Assembly (NCBI RefSeq): GCF_000485595.1
Contig: NW_014577285.1
Coordinates: 176,062 to 207,722 of the forward strand
Origin: Priapulus caudatus
Lineage: Eukaryota > Priapulida > Priapulimorpha > Priapulimorphida > Priapulidae
Length of the DNA stretch: 31,661 nt
Reading direction: 5' to 3'
Part shown: positions 20,933 through 31,280 of the stretch, in pieces
How the letters are laid out: every line of letters begins with the position of its first letter
Position numbering within the stretch: the stretch's first letter is position 1
Position numbers and translations under genes: made by a program
The notes under the pieces: model-generated
What the model was told of the DNA's origin: nothing
Databases searched by the model: none
The model's input: only the letters and a program-made list of their open reading frames with translations

Positions 20933-22686
20933 CAGTCAGGTTGATACCAGCAGATGATAACGAGATGTCATGTATAGACACGTCGGTGATGTTGTGCGCT
21001 GACGACAAGCTATAACTGGAGGCGAGCCCATGTAAACATGCGCTCGCGTCGCCGATGATAATATCGCAAAGGGATAGGCCGTAATCACGAAGCGACAATG
21101 AAGGAAACCCACGATTAGCAGCTACCCGGCTCCCTAGTTAACTGTTCAATTGTTTAACTGTTCAACTGTTTTTTGCACATGGCTTTCTCGCGTCATCGGA
21201 TGCCGATCACGGCACTGCGAAGCTGATAGCGGTGGCAGCAGCAGCGTGAAGTGCTGCTCAGCATCTTGCTGTGTGGTCGGAAACACAGACTCCCCCTCCG
21301 TTGACTAATCACACCCTACAGTTGCTATAGCAACAATAAACGCGAAAACATAACGAAAAACACAACTTGTAGCTCAGCATCTCGAGTCGCAGGTTGAAAA
21401 TATGTTAATTCATTTTTCAATTATTTGCTAAATATACTAATAAGGAGCACGGCTTCTCCGGGTGACTTGGAGTTTTGGCTTTAGCCTGTCTTGTCGACGC
21501 GCATGGCCCGATAGATGTTAAAATTAACTAACTTCGAAACCAGAAGTCATGCCTGTGTTGTATGCACACGAACAATGCCTAATCGTTGGAATCGCTTTCC
21601 CGTTTTTGACTCGCGCGCGAAAGCGAGTGAGAGTGAGAGTTGGGAGTGAGAGAAAGAGAGGAAGTAAGCACGCGTTCTATTTGCCATTTCACGATGCCGG
21701 TGGCGCGTGGCCGTCACCTGCCGTGCGCGCTCCCTCTCAACCCCTTCCGTCCTCGACAGACGTAGGTCTCGAATGACCGCAATCTAAAATCTGATTAAAG
21801 TCATGAAAGCGATGAATGCCCGTCCATTGTGTAGAACGTCGGTGTGTTCGCTATAGCGCGTGCGGGCCCAGCTAGAGCCAGCATTGACTCGCACACGCGA
21901 CCGGCGTCTGCGTGAGGGCTCTTCCCGCCATATTTATCACTGCAGTTCGCTAAATTGGAGACATATTGAGTAGCTATTGAGCAGCCCGTGCATCGATTCC
22001 GGCTCCTTTTGTGTCTCGCGTGGAGTCCGCCTGACCAAGGTTTCGCTCGTGATTTGTTATTACCGCCTGACTTTCAATGTTACGACACGAGTGGGTTCCC
22101 CCTTCTTCCATTAGCACCGGCTCGCGCATGCGCCGTCGAGCTCGCCGGAACAAAAGACGTACACTTGGCAGGTATAAGTGGCAAAGGGTTGAACGCGGCC
22201 CGGGAGTGCAGGCTGCAATTTCTCACGCCTTCAATGGTCGGCTACGGCAAATAAAGAAAACAAAGTGTTTTGCACACAATTTCATGCTCAACAGCAGCTT
22301 CTCTCTGCTGAGTGACTCGGACACAAGGCGCTCTATGTTGCCTGCTTTCTATTCGTGCTGACTTCTGTAAACGATTCGAATTGAAGCAATGTTTGAGCTT
22401 GGAGCTCATGTGTACATCTAACTGACGCCAGGCTGCTGATGGTAAACAGTTTAACATATCAATTGTATGATGGTACTACCACACACGAGCTACCAGTATC
22501 TGCACGACATTACTGCGATACTGGGTTATATTTTCACGTGAATCTCTGACGTTCATGTCGTAATGTCGCAGTCCCTTGTACTATAGTCTGGCTTACTATC
22601 ACCTTGATTCGGTGGGTCGAGCAGATCGATGTTAAATACAAGCTTGTTCCATGGAATATATGAAATATACGATACCATACATCTAT

Positions 22687-22741
22687 ATTTTAATTTTAAT
22701 TTTAATTTTGATTTTAATTTTAATTATATATATATATATAT
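22687..22741. repeat. (TTTTAA)n then (AT)n
   Basis: Six-base TTTTAA units with one G substitution, running into about 17 bp of AT. Confidence 0.95.
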
Positions 22742-23624
22742 GTATGTATATAGTAGACGTTAATAGATGATATTTACTTAAACATAGTTGCGTAACATTC
22801 GTATGCAGCATACGCAGAAAGGCATACGCTTGTACACTACACACACAAGCGTCCGTTTACTTTCTACGTGATGACTAGCATCGCTAGATACATCAGATGT
22901 TTTTTTTAATAAGATTCATGTCAGTCAAGAGACCATTTTTACTAATAATCGTCATAAAAGCGACCTTAAATTAAATCACCATTGACGTAATCGAATACAG
23001 TAAACACTGCAGCAACAGTAGAGCTAACAGATTTGCAATGGCTGGTGCCATGCTGTCTAGGCACTTATTCCTGTGCTCGGCAGAGATGCCTTCGATGATT
23101 GACAATAGCGCAAAATGGGTAATGCTAGCTGATATATTTGTTCAGGCATTATTGTTGCAAGTTAGTAGGTATATGGCTTGATAACCACAGATAAGTTAAC
23201 GCACTGCATTATGCTGCGTGTGCGAGCGAAAGCAAGTGCGAACTTGTAGCCAATATTTGCCGTTTGGGTTTGTGCTGTTAGGTAATATGAACAAAGAATT
23301 AAAATGTTGAACACAACCCTATTACTACCACATTAATCTCATCTGTAACTGGCAGAAGTAGCATGTCACATGACTTTTAATGACGGGTCGTAATTATTTT
23401 GTTGTTGTTGATTACCATAACCATATGGGGATAGAGTAAGAAGGCCGTGTCGAATCACAGTATTCAGTTTCAACACATGCGCGCACGCTTATACACCCGC
23501 GCACACACCCGGCATTCGTGTCTACGTGAACCTCTTTGCACGTACCCTCACGCGATGCCACGCACACCCACTACTAACACTCGCCTGCACGTGTGACACG
23601 ACAAAAACTCACGCACGCGCGCTA

Positions 23625-23739
23625 GAACGCACACATGCACACACGCGCCCACGAACGCACACATGCACACACGCGCCCACGAACGCACACATGCACGACG
23701 GCGCGCAACGAACTCACACATGCACACACGCGCCGCGAC
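23625..23739. repeat. 28-bp tandem repeat, ~4 copies
   Basis: Two exact units (23625-23652, 23653-23680) built from GAACGCACACATGCAC plus ACACGCGCCCAC, then two diverged units. Similar CG/CA-rich fragments continue to about 23,860. Confidence 0.85.
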
Positions 23740-23940
23740 GAACGGGGTTTCAGCACAGATGCAGCACACGCGCCGCACGAATCGCACACATGCAGGCACA
23801 GCGCGCGCGCACGAACGCAGCACATCGCACACGAACGCGCGCACGATACGCACGACATGGCCACAGGCGAGACGCGCGCGTTGCGGGATTAGTTAAATAC
23901 ACAAGGACGCTGAGGGTAGAGCGCGTGCACACAGAAAATC

Positions 23941-24029
23941 GGGACCCCGGGGGGCGCAGCGACGGCTGGGGCGCGCCGCCCGCGGCGCGCCCGCGGGCCC
24001 GCCGCCCCGGGGGCCGGTTGGCGACGCCA
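23941..24029. other. extremely GC-rich island
   Basis: About 90 bp that is almost entirely G and C, with self-complementary pieces such as CCCGCGG-CGCG-CCCGCGGG. Flanks return to mixed composition with GCCT-type repeats to about 24,095. The look recalls rRNA expansion segments or a CpG-island core, but I cannot align it. Confidence 0.6.
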
Positions 24030-24220
24030 CCCGTCTATCGAGCGGCAATGCCTTCCTGTGCGTGCCCGCCCGCCTGCTTGCCTGCCTGCCAATCGAAACT
24101 GCTGCGTCTCCCGAAGAATCAGCTGGCGAATCGTTCTTCTAAGCGCTTATAAATATTGAATTTGCTGGAAATAAACAGCGTCGTCCGGTGACTGTGAGTG
24201 TAGAAGATGCCGGGCGGGTG

Positions 24221-24350
24221 TGTACTGGCCTTCAGCACACACAGCACGCACACACATCACACCACACACTACAACAGCACACACGCAACACACACACACA
24301 GCACACACACATCACACACACAGCAGTGCACAGCACACAAGCATAATATA
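24221..24350. repeat. degenerate CA-rich repeat
   Basis: ACACAGCAC, CACATCACAC and ACAACAGC variants of a CA array, with no clean unit. Confidence 0.85.
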
Positions 24351-25154
24351 TAGCATAAAGAACCAACTACTATAAGCGCCAGCCTCATTGCTACGTGAGG
24401 GCTAGGACTATCTATACAGCAGTGGTGGTTACATAACTGATTGATGAATCACTATATAAATTTATTTAATATATTTGATTTTGCTGTCCGTAATTCAGCT
24501 TGACCAAGATTTCCAAGATCAGTTATATAAGAGAATTTTTACGTTACAGTTGTTTATTTTTGTCATCGTATCACGGTGGCCGGCAAGGGAATACATCATT
24601 CAGATAGGACATACTAAGAATATATAAACTGATATAATATTAACTAACTAAACTATTATTTTAGACACTTTATATACGCTCTTTGATATTTATAGTATAT
24701 CAGATCGTATAGGTATGAGTGCATTTGGTAATCAGAACGAACCAGGGTGGGCTGGCATAGATGAAGCCAATGATTCTTGTACGACGATTACGATGAGTAA
24801 ATTATTTAGTAAAGCTGTTTTCGTCCGTCGATTCAAATGGCATAAAACTTGGGAAAAATTAATCAGTAATTGGACTTGTTAGTTATACGCGTGCATGTGT
24901 CAGAGCTGGCGATATGTGCACGGTAGAATTGGCCCGCACTTTACAACACATTTCTTATGTTAATTATGTTACACATTACTCGCGCAATCATATATCAGTG
25001 GTTTGATCTTTAGCGCTATAGTCCGACGCTATCAGAAATTGTCAATATTCTGTAATGTTTCACTAGCAGTATGAATAATATTCTAGTTTATATGTGTACG
25101 GGGTTTCGCACTTCATGTAGTTCCAATGCGGAGTATATTAGGCACCGTCAGCAT
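24351..25154. other. intergenic, nothing recognised
   Basis: AT-rich, modest CpG, no open frame of note, no repeat detected by eye. Confidence 0.55.
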
Positions 25155-25279
25155 TACATAACTTAGCTCTAGAACAACAGCCCTTCGCTGCGCCATAGGA
25201 AAGCCTGTACATGAATTCGCTCCGCCCTTCGCTTCCTGCGGCGGAGCAAAGGGCTATAATTCTAGAGCTATACATAACT
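25155..25279. mobile_element. MITE: 107-bp element with 30-bp TIRs and 9-bp TSD
   Basis: The terminal inverted repeats at 25164-25193 and 25241-25270 match at 25 of 30 positions and begin TAGCTCTAGAA. They are immediately flanked on both sides by the exact direct repeat TACATAACT (25155-25163 and 25271-25279). The 47-bp interior contains GCTCCGCCCTTCGC and has no coding capacity. A 9-bp target duplication is typical of Mutator-like elements; the superfamily is inferred from that length only. Confidence 0.85.
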
Positions 25280-25845
25280 ATAACGTCCTACGACGTACTG
25301 GTATCGTATATCCCCGGCAGAGTCGCAAGGAGGTTTCCCAGTCAACTTGCGGCATATTGATGGGGGGGGGGCACATTATTCTTACACAACTACGATGAAA
25401 GCATTATCTACTTCTCGCGATACGTCTGGCTGTACCAGCTTATAGAATGCTGCTAGCGTATGACGGAGTAACGGCGCCATCGCTGTAGGCGGACAATATT
25501 GACTGTGTGCGCTATATCATTGCGCCAACGAGTGGGAAAATTCTGCTGCACTCGCAGATGTTCCTGCATAGCAGATCCGAAAATCAATTGGCGACTAAAG
25601 TTCAGTCACGACTGCAAGCATCTTCGTCGCTATTCTACCATCTCTAGTTTGCCTTGCGAATGCCACGCGTGGCAAGGCGATGGACTTTTTTTAACCCAAT
25701 CTCAAGAATTAAGGACGTGGAAATCGCAGGCAAGCACAGACATATACTATTGAATGTTATGGCATTGGAGAAAATCATTTAGAATGTCAGATTCGGAAAA
25801 CTTAAAACGCCTTAGTTATTTATATTCATCCGTGTTTCCGTGTTT
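25280..25845. other. intergenic, nothing recognised
   Basis: It contains a run of ten G at 25362-25371 and an unsupported 84-codon open frame. Confidence 0.5.
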
Positions 25846-25849
25846 GTTA

Positions 25850-25895
25850 GTGCGTTCGTGCGTGCGTGCGCGAGTGTGTGTTTATGTGCGTGCGC

Positions 25896-25942
<47 letters not shown>

Positions 25943-25964
25943 TGTGTGTGTGTGTGTGTGTGTA
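25850..25964. repeat. (GTGC)n-(GT)n microsatellite
   Basis: GTGCGTGC array with CGCGAG and TTTATG interruptions, ending in (GT)n before TAAATTACAG. Confidence 0.95.
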
Positions 25965-26590
25965 AATTACAGCTTTAATACATTTTAGCTTGAAGTGTGG
26001 TCATGCTGTACTAGATTAGTAATGACAAAATTTAATAGTTTTTTATTCAACACGTCTAGAGATAAGATGACAAATAAATAGTGGCATATATAGTGGCATA
26101 TGTAGTGGCAAATAGGGGCTTTAATGTAGCAGTTTAGGGGTAGCAGTAGTAGGTTTTTTTTAATGTAGCAGACGTAAATAGCTAACAGTAATTGTACGTA
26201 ATTATAATATTATAATAATGCAGATGAATCGCTATCTGTTTTGCTCATACTACATTTTCAACGACACTGCTGACCTATAATATTCGCTCGGATGTGTCAC
26301 CTATAGTGGTTTTAGTATAATTGGCTTCAACAAATGCGTTATACGTGCACATACCTGCGCGCACATGCAGCGCACGCGCACCCCTATGCTTACACGCGTA
26401 TATAGTTACGATGTTATGAACCCGGGTAGTCCTGTGCCCAGCATGGCGCGTCCTGTGGCTTTGTGTTTGGAATTGTCGTAGTCACCAAGCAGGTTTTGTT
26501 CGCTGCCGTGTCTAGTTTATCTTGAGCCCCATCCATCAACCCGGTAATCCCCACTTCAATTGCAAGTTCATGATATAGCGCGAACCTTGC
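25965..26590. other. intergenic, AT-rich, no gene seen
   Basis: A short TAGTGGCATATA direct repeat (about 26,079-26,117) is the only structure noted. Confidence 0.5.
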
Positions 26591-26593
26591 CGT

Positions 26594-26813
26594 CGTGTGT
26601 GCATGCGTGCGTGTTCACGCTTGCATGCTTGTGTGTGCGTGTGTGCATGCGTGCGTGTTCACGCTTGCATGCTTGTGTGTGCGTGTGTGCATGCGTGCGT
26701 GTTCATGCTTGCGTGCTTGCGTGTGCGTGTGTGCATGCGTGCGTGTTCACGCTTGCATGCTTGTGTGTGCGTGTGTGCATGCGTGCGTGTTCGTGCTTGC
26801 GTGAACGTGTGTG
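26594..26813. repeat. 44-bp tandem repeat, 5 copies
   Basis: Units start at 26594, 26638, 26682, 26726 and 26770, each beginning CGTGTGTGCATGCGTGCGTG followed by TTCACGCTTGCATGCTTG or variants. Units 1, 2 and 4 are essentially identical; unit 3 shares CATGCTTGCGTGC changes; unit 5 diverges at its end. The Cys/Val/Ala frames are repeat translations. Confidence 0.95.
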
Positions 26814-27084
26814 CGTGCGCGCATGAGTCTTTTAAAACGAATAGAGTAAACGTGCATAAAACTAGACTATGGCATTGTTACAAAATTGTTTAAAAAATCA
26901 AATAGGCGAATTAAAAAATTGTTATTCTAATCGTCTTGTGAGGTATGCAGATGAATATTACACCGCGATCAGTATTGTTAGCAAGAACCAGTTATAGAGC
27001 AGTCTTTAGATTAACAATCGCTTAAATTTAATGCTCAAGTGAATAGTACAGGGTTATTAAGACAAGTAAACAGGTATATATAGC

Positions 27085-27916
27085 ACACCATACATATTCT
27101 TTATTTCCAATAATAATAAATTAGATTTACATATAATCGATATGATAAACACTATTTCTTTCACATGTGCGCTCACGCACGCACGCGCGCACGCGCGCAC
27201 GCACGAATATAAATATATACATACATACATACACACATAGCAGATCATGTTATGCGATATTTCATACAGCGCAAGTACCGTGAAAGCCATATATTTACGT
27301 CATAAATCTGACAGTCAATGACACATGCGTTGAGTACAGGAACATGAAAACCAGGGTGAATGACTTACAGTATTCTCTGTACAAAATATTTACAGTTCAC
27401 TATTGCACGATATAGCAAGCAGGCTCTATACTATTTAAAACGATTTTCCTACCACGCACACCTTATGTATTGCTAAAGGCACAGAGTTTATAATCGCACG
27501 GTAAATAACATGAAAATAGATTATAGACGTAGATTGGAGAAATAAGATGTCTTTGGTACATTCGTACAATTTGATGTTAACTTCTAAAGCCAACTTTCGT
27601 AACCCGTCAATACACACAAGCTCAGCGAACTTTATATTACGTGTTTTTTTTACATATGCAGTAACCTTTATAGTCGGAACGTGGGCGCCGGAAAATTCGG
27701 ATAGCTCGTGTAATACGTTGACATAGAATTTCACTATCATCCCCATGACGTATATCTGTGAACTTAGATATACAAAGGGTGATGCTCAACAACAAAGCCA
27801 TTACTGTTCGGTTAGTCAATCATAACTTGTTTAGCACGTGTAATATATATATTCATATGCATATCTGTATGTGTGTATCAGCATCTTCGCTATAGACTCT
27901 CGCTAAGCATGACTTA
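27085..27916 (-). other. possible 3' UTR of the minus-strand gene
   Basis: On the minus strand, sequence runs from the stop at 27917 to AATAAA (plus-strand TTTATT at 27100-27105), about 810 nt, with no nearer canonical hexamer found by eye. A CG/CA repeat at 27,168-27,206 and TACA repeats to about 27,240 lie within it. The extent is inferred. Confidence 0.3.
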
Positions 27917-28143
27917 TCACACCGGAGCTTGTGACGTTTGCACGCAGCACTTGCCGTCAACCTGACGCGGGTCCTCTGGCGTCCACACCTTGGCATGCAT
28001 CGTGTTGTTAGGACCATACGGCTTGCTCTTCTCGTTGACCCACGACAAGGAGTGTCCGGCGAGTGGCGGCAGTCCGAAGCCGTCTCCGTCGACACCGGCG
28101 AACGTCGAATTGCTCAGCTTCGTTCGGGCCTCAACGGTGTTGT
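27917..28143 (-). CDS. 3'-terminal coding exon of an unidentified minus-strand gene
   Basis: On the minus strand an acceptor CTCTCTCGCAG is followed by two bases completing a codon, 74 residues and TGA. The protein starts [20 protein letters not shown] and contains [19 protein letters not shown] and [16 protein letters not shown]. About 70% of codons end in G or C while the surroundings do not, and amino-acid use is protein-like. There are two N-glycosylation sequons (NST, NNT) and a Cys pair, weakly suggesting an extracellular domain. I do not recognise the family. No upstream exon was found to 31,661, so the gene continues beyond the window. It is CpG-rich, unlike the C10orf67-like exons. 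Confidence 0.5.
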
Positions 28144-28199
28144 CTGCGAGAGAGTTGACAAACATTAGATTTAGTACACAACACATCACATATACATAC

Positions 28200-28227
28200 A
28201 CATACATGCGCACACACACACCATCCA

Positions 28228-28259
<32 letters not shown>

Positions 28260-28420
28260 CCACACACACAGCACAACCACAAACACACACACCGGCACAG
28301 CACACAACACTCACACACACACACACAACACACACACATGGCGCACACAACACACAGCACACAACACCCACACACACACACAACCACACACAGCGCACAG
28401 GGGACACAACACACACACCG

Positions 28421-28455
<35 letters not shown>
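28200..28455. repeat. CA-rich array plus (AT)n
   Basis: CA repeats broken by GCA, ACAACC and CCGG steps to about 28,420, then (AT)n at 28424-28455. It sits immediately upstream (minus sense) of the 28143 splice acceptor. Confidence 0.95.
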
Positions 28456-28457
<2 letters not shown>

Positions 28458-28594
28458 GACTACAACGAGGATGTAGAACGGTCTGAATGCCGTTAATCGC
28501 GCGGTTACGTTTACATGCGATACCTCCGATTTTTCAACGAAACACTTTTCTCGTTCTCTCTCTCTCTCGCTTTCCTCAAGACCACACATGCATT

Positions 28595-29060
28595 ATATCG
28601 TGACGAATCGGGAGCGCAGTTTAATCAAAGGGTTGATGAAGTTAAACACAGCGCACAAACGGAACGTTGACGCGCAAAACTTCGCGTTTCAACATATATT
28701 GAATAATTTGCGCAAATTAAATTCTGCCGTCGCGGAGAATAGCTGCATCTGCCTGCGACCTGAATGGTCAAGTCTAAATCGGCTGTTATTAGGAAATATT
28801 AGGCGACATTAGAGGTGTCATTAAACGACATTAAAGCATATCGGCGGGCGTGACATGTGTAATTACCCAAATAAAGGCCCGTAATCTGCCGACTACAATG
28901 CACAGCGCACCGGGCCGCCCGTCTAATTTTCGCCAGCGTGGCAACGGTGCCACGGCGCGTCTCCCGGCAGCAGCAGCAGCCGCCGCAGCGGGAAAAACGC
29001 ACAATGCCGACTTTACAAAGCGCGGCACGCGGAAAAAACACGCCGGGGCGTTTCGTTTAC
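28595..29060. promoter_or_regulatory. candidate regulatory element with TCF/LEF and homeodomain-type motifs
   Basis: It contains TTAATCAAAG (28,620-28,629; TCF/LEF consensus ATCAAAG), GCGCAAATTAAATT, GGTGTCATTAAACGACATTAAAGC and GTAATTACCC, then a CpG-rich stretch with a CAG/CCG run at 28968-28988. The dense mixed-motif texture and position in the presumed last intron of the minus-strand gene suggest an enhancer. Conservation not seen. Confidence 0.3.
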
Positions 29061-29378
29061 GGTCATCATCCTGTCAACGGCGCACAGCAGTTCCCTGCTA
29101 TGTTAACCACCTGAGTGGACATCTCATAGAGGCGCGTGCCGTTATCGGAGTCGTTTGCATGTATAGTATGTATGTGAATTATTCTTATTCCGCGTGGAAC
29201 TATTCGCGGACAAAATACACTTCATGCGAAATATCGCTTGTATGAGAGCAGCGATAGATAGAGAGTTGCGACTCTGCTGCGTGTCCGGCTATATGATGAA
29301 TGCTGTGCTTTATGCGCACGGAAACAGGTGAACATCTACGCTGAGCTACTGTCTGTCCACTCATGGATATGACGCTAG

Positions 29379-29427
29379 GCAGCAGTAGCAGCAGTAGCAG
29401 TAGCAGCAGTAGCAGCAGCTGCTGCTG
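29379..29427. repeat. (GCA/GTA)n trinucleotide repeat
   Basis: AGCAGTAGC units ending in the palindrome AGCAGCAGCTGCTGCT. Confidence 0.95.
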
Positions 29428-29453
29428 TGGGCGGGCGGCACGGGGGTATACAC

Positions 29454-29464
29454 TGCCCCCTAGC
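29454..29464 (-). promoter_or_regulatory. weak CTCF-like core
   Basis: Plus-strand CTGCCCCCTAG matches the reverse CTCF core over 11 positions, but the next three do not match. Confidence 0.15.
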
Positions 29465-30740
29465 TACGGTGCACCTGCATGCGACGGAGACTGACGGATT
29501 TAAGGCAGATTTTCATCATGGCCCGATAACGTTAAATTACACTTAGTGACACACGGGCGCGCACCTGATTGTGTCGCCTGCGCGTGAGTTGGTGAATCCT
29601 CTTCATGGTGAGCACGCGCGTAGCGATTGCCATGGACGGGATCGTCGCGTTCATTAACTCCTAATTGTTCGTCCCCGGTGCGTGACGCTCCCCTCCCGAT
29701 AAACCGACGTAGCGAGAGTCAGGACACTAGTATATACTCTTTAGATAGAACCCGATACAGTTGCGCGCGTATAATGCGTTTGTTATCGTACTGGACACTA
29801 CACGCATGATTTAGTTGTTTTGTCAAGCGAACTTGTAGACCGTGAAATACGTGAAATGAGCTGCACCTCATAGTATGCCTGCTTAATAGGTAACGACGAT
29901 TATGTAAGGATGATATAACTAGCGGAATTAACCCTCATATTACACGCCATCTACGCGCAATTGTATTATATTTAGACAACGCTATAATGATAGGGATCTG
30001 ACGACCGACAACACTTCCCTGTAGGTGTGCCGATTAGTGTCTTTCTGCCTGAATATAGTCAGCCTCGTACTGGCATTACGGGTCGTACATTAACGAAACT
30101 ACGTTGCTAAGGTGTTCGTTCATTGAACACGTACTTTAACGGTGCAGTTCACGGTCGCATATTCGCAGGCCGTGGCGCGAGTTCTCCCGATCCGTGGTTT
30201 GCGCCGATCGGCACATGTCGAAAGATGGATATCAGCGATGGTCGCTGAGAGACGCTACTATATAGATGCGGATAATACGACAATAGATTATCTGTTCGGC
30301 GGTCCGTGTCAATACAGTGGCGGTTTCCCTAATGCCACCTTACGTTGAATGCGTTCATACACACGCTCCACAATGCATGCACCGTCTGGGCTTACATCGT
30401 CGGCTTACAATGCTTGACTAACGTATTCACGTGCGTACGGAGGAAGGAAACGTTTTCAACTATCAGTGGAAACGTTGTTTAGAACTGCGCAGACATATAG
30501 AGCCGTGTTGTCATTAGCGGTAGCACTTGCTTGTATTTCGTAAATTGATGGGCAGAGAAAACAGGCCCTATTTCGATAGCGTACTACGCAACTATTCGTT
30601 TGTATTGCGGTAGATATTTTCTCGTCGCTAATTGTTTAACCGTACAATGATACAAAAAGATACATCTATTGTAGAGATTCTTTAACCAATTTTCTGTTGT
30701 CTTAGTTTGTAATCCATATAACACTAATAAATGAACGTAC
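29465..30740. other. intergenic or intronic, nothing recognised
   Basis: Mixed composition with moderate CpG. Open frames up to about 68 codons without recognisable features. Confidence 0.5.
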
Positions 30741-30742
30741 AC

Positions 30743-30819
30743 TTATATTTATATATATATATATATAAATAAATAAATAAATAAATAAATATATAAATAT
30801 ATATATATATATATATAAT
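30743..30819. repeat. (TA)n-(AAAT)n-(TA)n compound repeat
   Basis: TA repeats flank an AAAT tetranucleotide block (about 30,767-30,790). Confidence 0.95.
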
Positions 30820-31110
30820 AACAGCAAAGAAAGCGCGCCTACTAGCGAACAAAGAATTGGGAGCATTTCTAGCCAGTCTCTACCTAACTGGGTAGTGCGA
30901 TCCCTCGTGCAATGGGCAGAACTGCAGAACAGAGCGAAAAGCCGGCTTTCACCTACTCCTAGGAAAGGACCTCAGTACTGGCGTTGGGAAGAGGGCAGCG
31001 AAATTGCAAAAGTGCGCCGCTACGCGGCGTTTGAGCGCTTCGCGCGGATATCCGGCTGCAGATCGTCGAGACTTACTTCGTCCACGCCGTGATCTTGGAC
31101 GTTGTGGTGG

Positions 31111-31280
31111 CAGGTGATTCACATGCTCTGATTGGACTGCGCATGCGGATTTGGCGATCTTAAAATTTGGTGCGGGTTTCCGATGAGAGCACGTTAATCA
31201 CAAGGTGATTCACGTACTCTGCTTGGACTGCGCATGCTGATTTTGCAATCTTAAAAGTTGGTGCGGGTTTCCGATGAATG
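31111..31280. repeat. 91-bp tandem duplication
   Basis: GGTGATTCAC begins at 31113 and again at 31204. GGACTGCGCATGC, ATCTTAAAA and TTGGTGCGGGTTTCCGATGA recur at the same 91-bp offset with scattered substitutions. TTTCCGATG occurs a third time near 31,332. Sequence to 31,500 may be part of the same repeat family. Confidence 0.85.

Larger units (their letters stand above)
20690..23600. other. intergenic, no gene seen
   Basis: It contains an imperfect inverted repeat (20842-20932), a CTGTTCAA-type short repeat (21138-21170), a CpG-rich block (21,600-22,250) with CCCGCCATATTT at 21924, a TTTTAA array (22687-22741), and sequence of enhancer-like texture around 22,900-23,290. None of the open frames is convincing. 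Confidence 0.5.

Noticed and set aside
21988-22254. 88-codon open frame with a hydrophobic start
   Set aside because: Begins at GTG in CpG-rich intergenic DNA, with no supporting splice or promoter signals.
22505-22567. 9-bp inverted repeat CGACATTAC / GTAATGTCG
   Set aside because: Short and isolated; expected by chance in 31 kb.
23625-23739. CRISPR-like array
   Set aside because: Repeats are directly adjacent with no unique spacers, in a eukaryotic context.
26560-26893. Cys/Val/Ala-rich open frames of 69-98 codons
   Set aside because: 44-bp repeat translated in three frames.
27435-27746. 103-codon minus-strand open frame downstream of the terminal exon
   Set aside because: In the presumed 3' UTR; AT-rich composition unlike the adjacent exon; no recognisable motif.
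28850-29245. 131-codon plus-strand open frame with a poly-Ala run
   Set aside because: Starts at GTG, the Ala run is a GCA repeat, and it lies across the regulatory-looking block.
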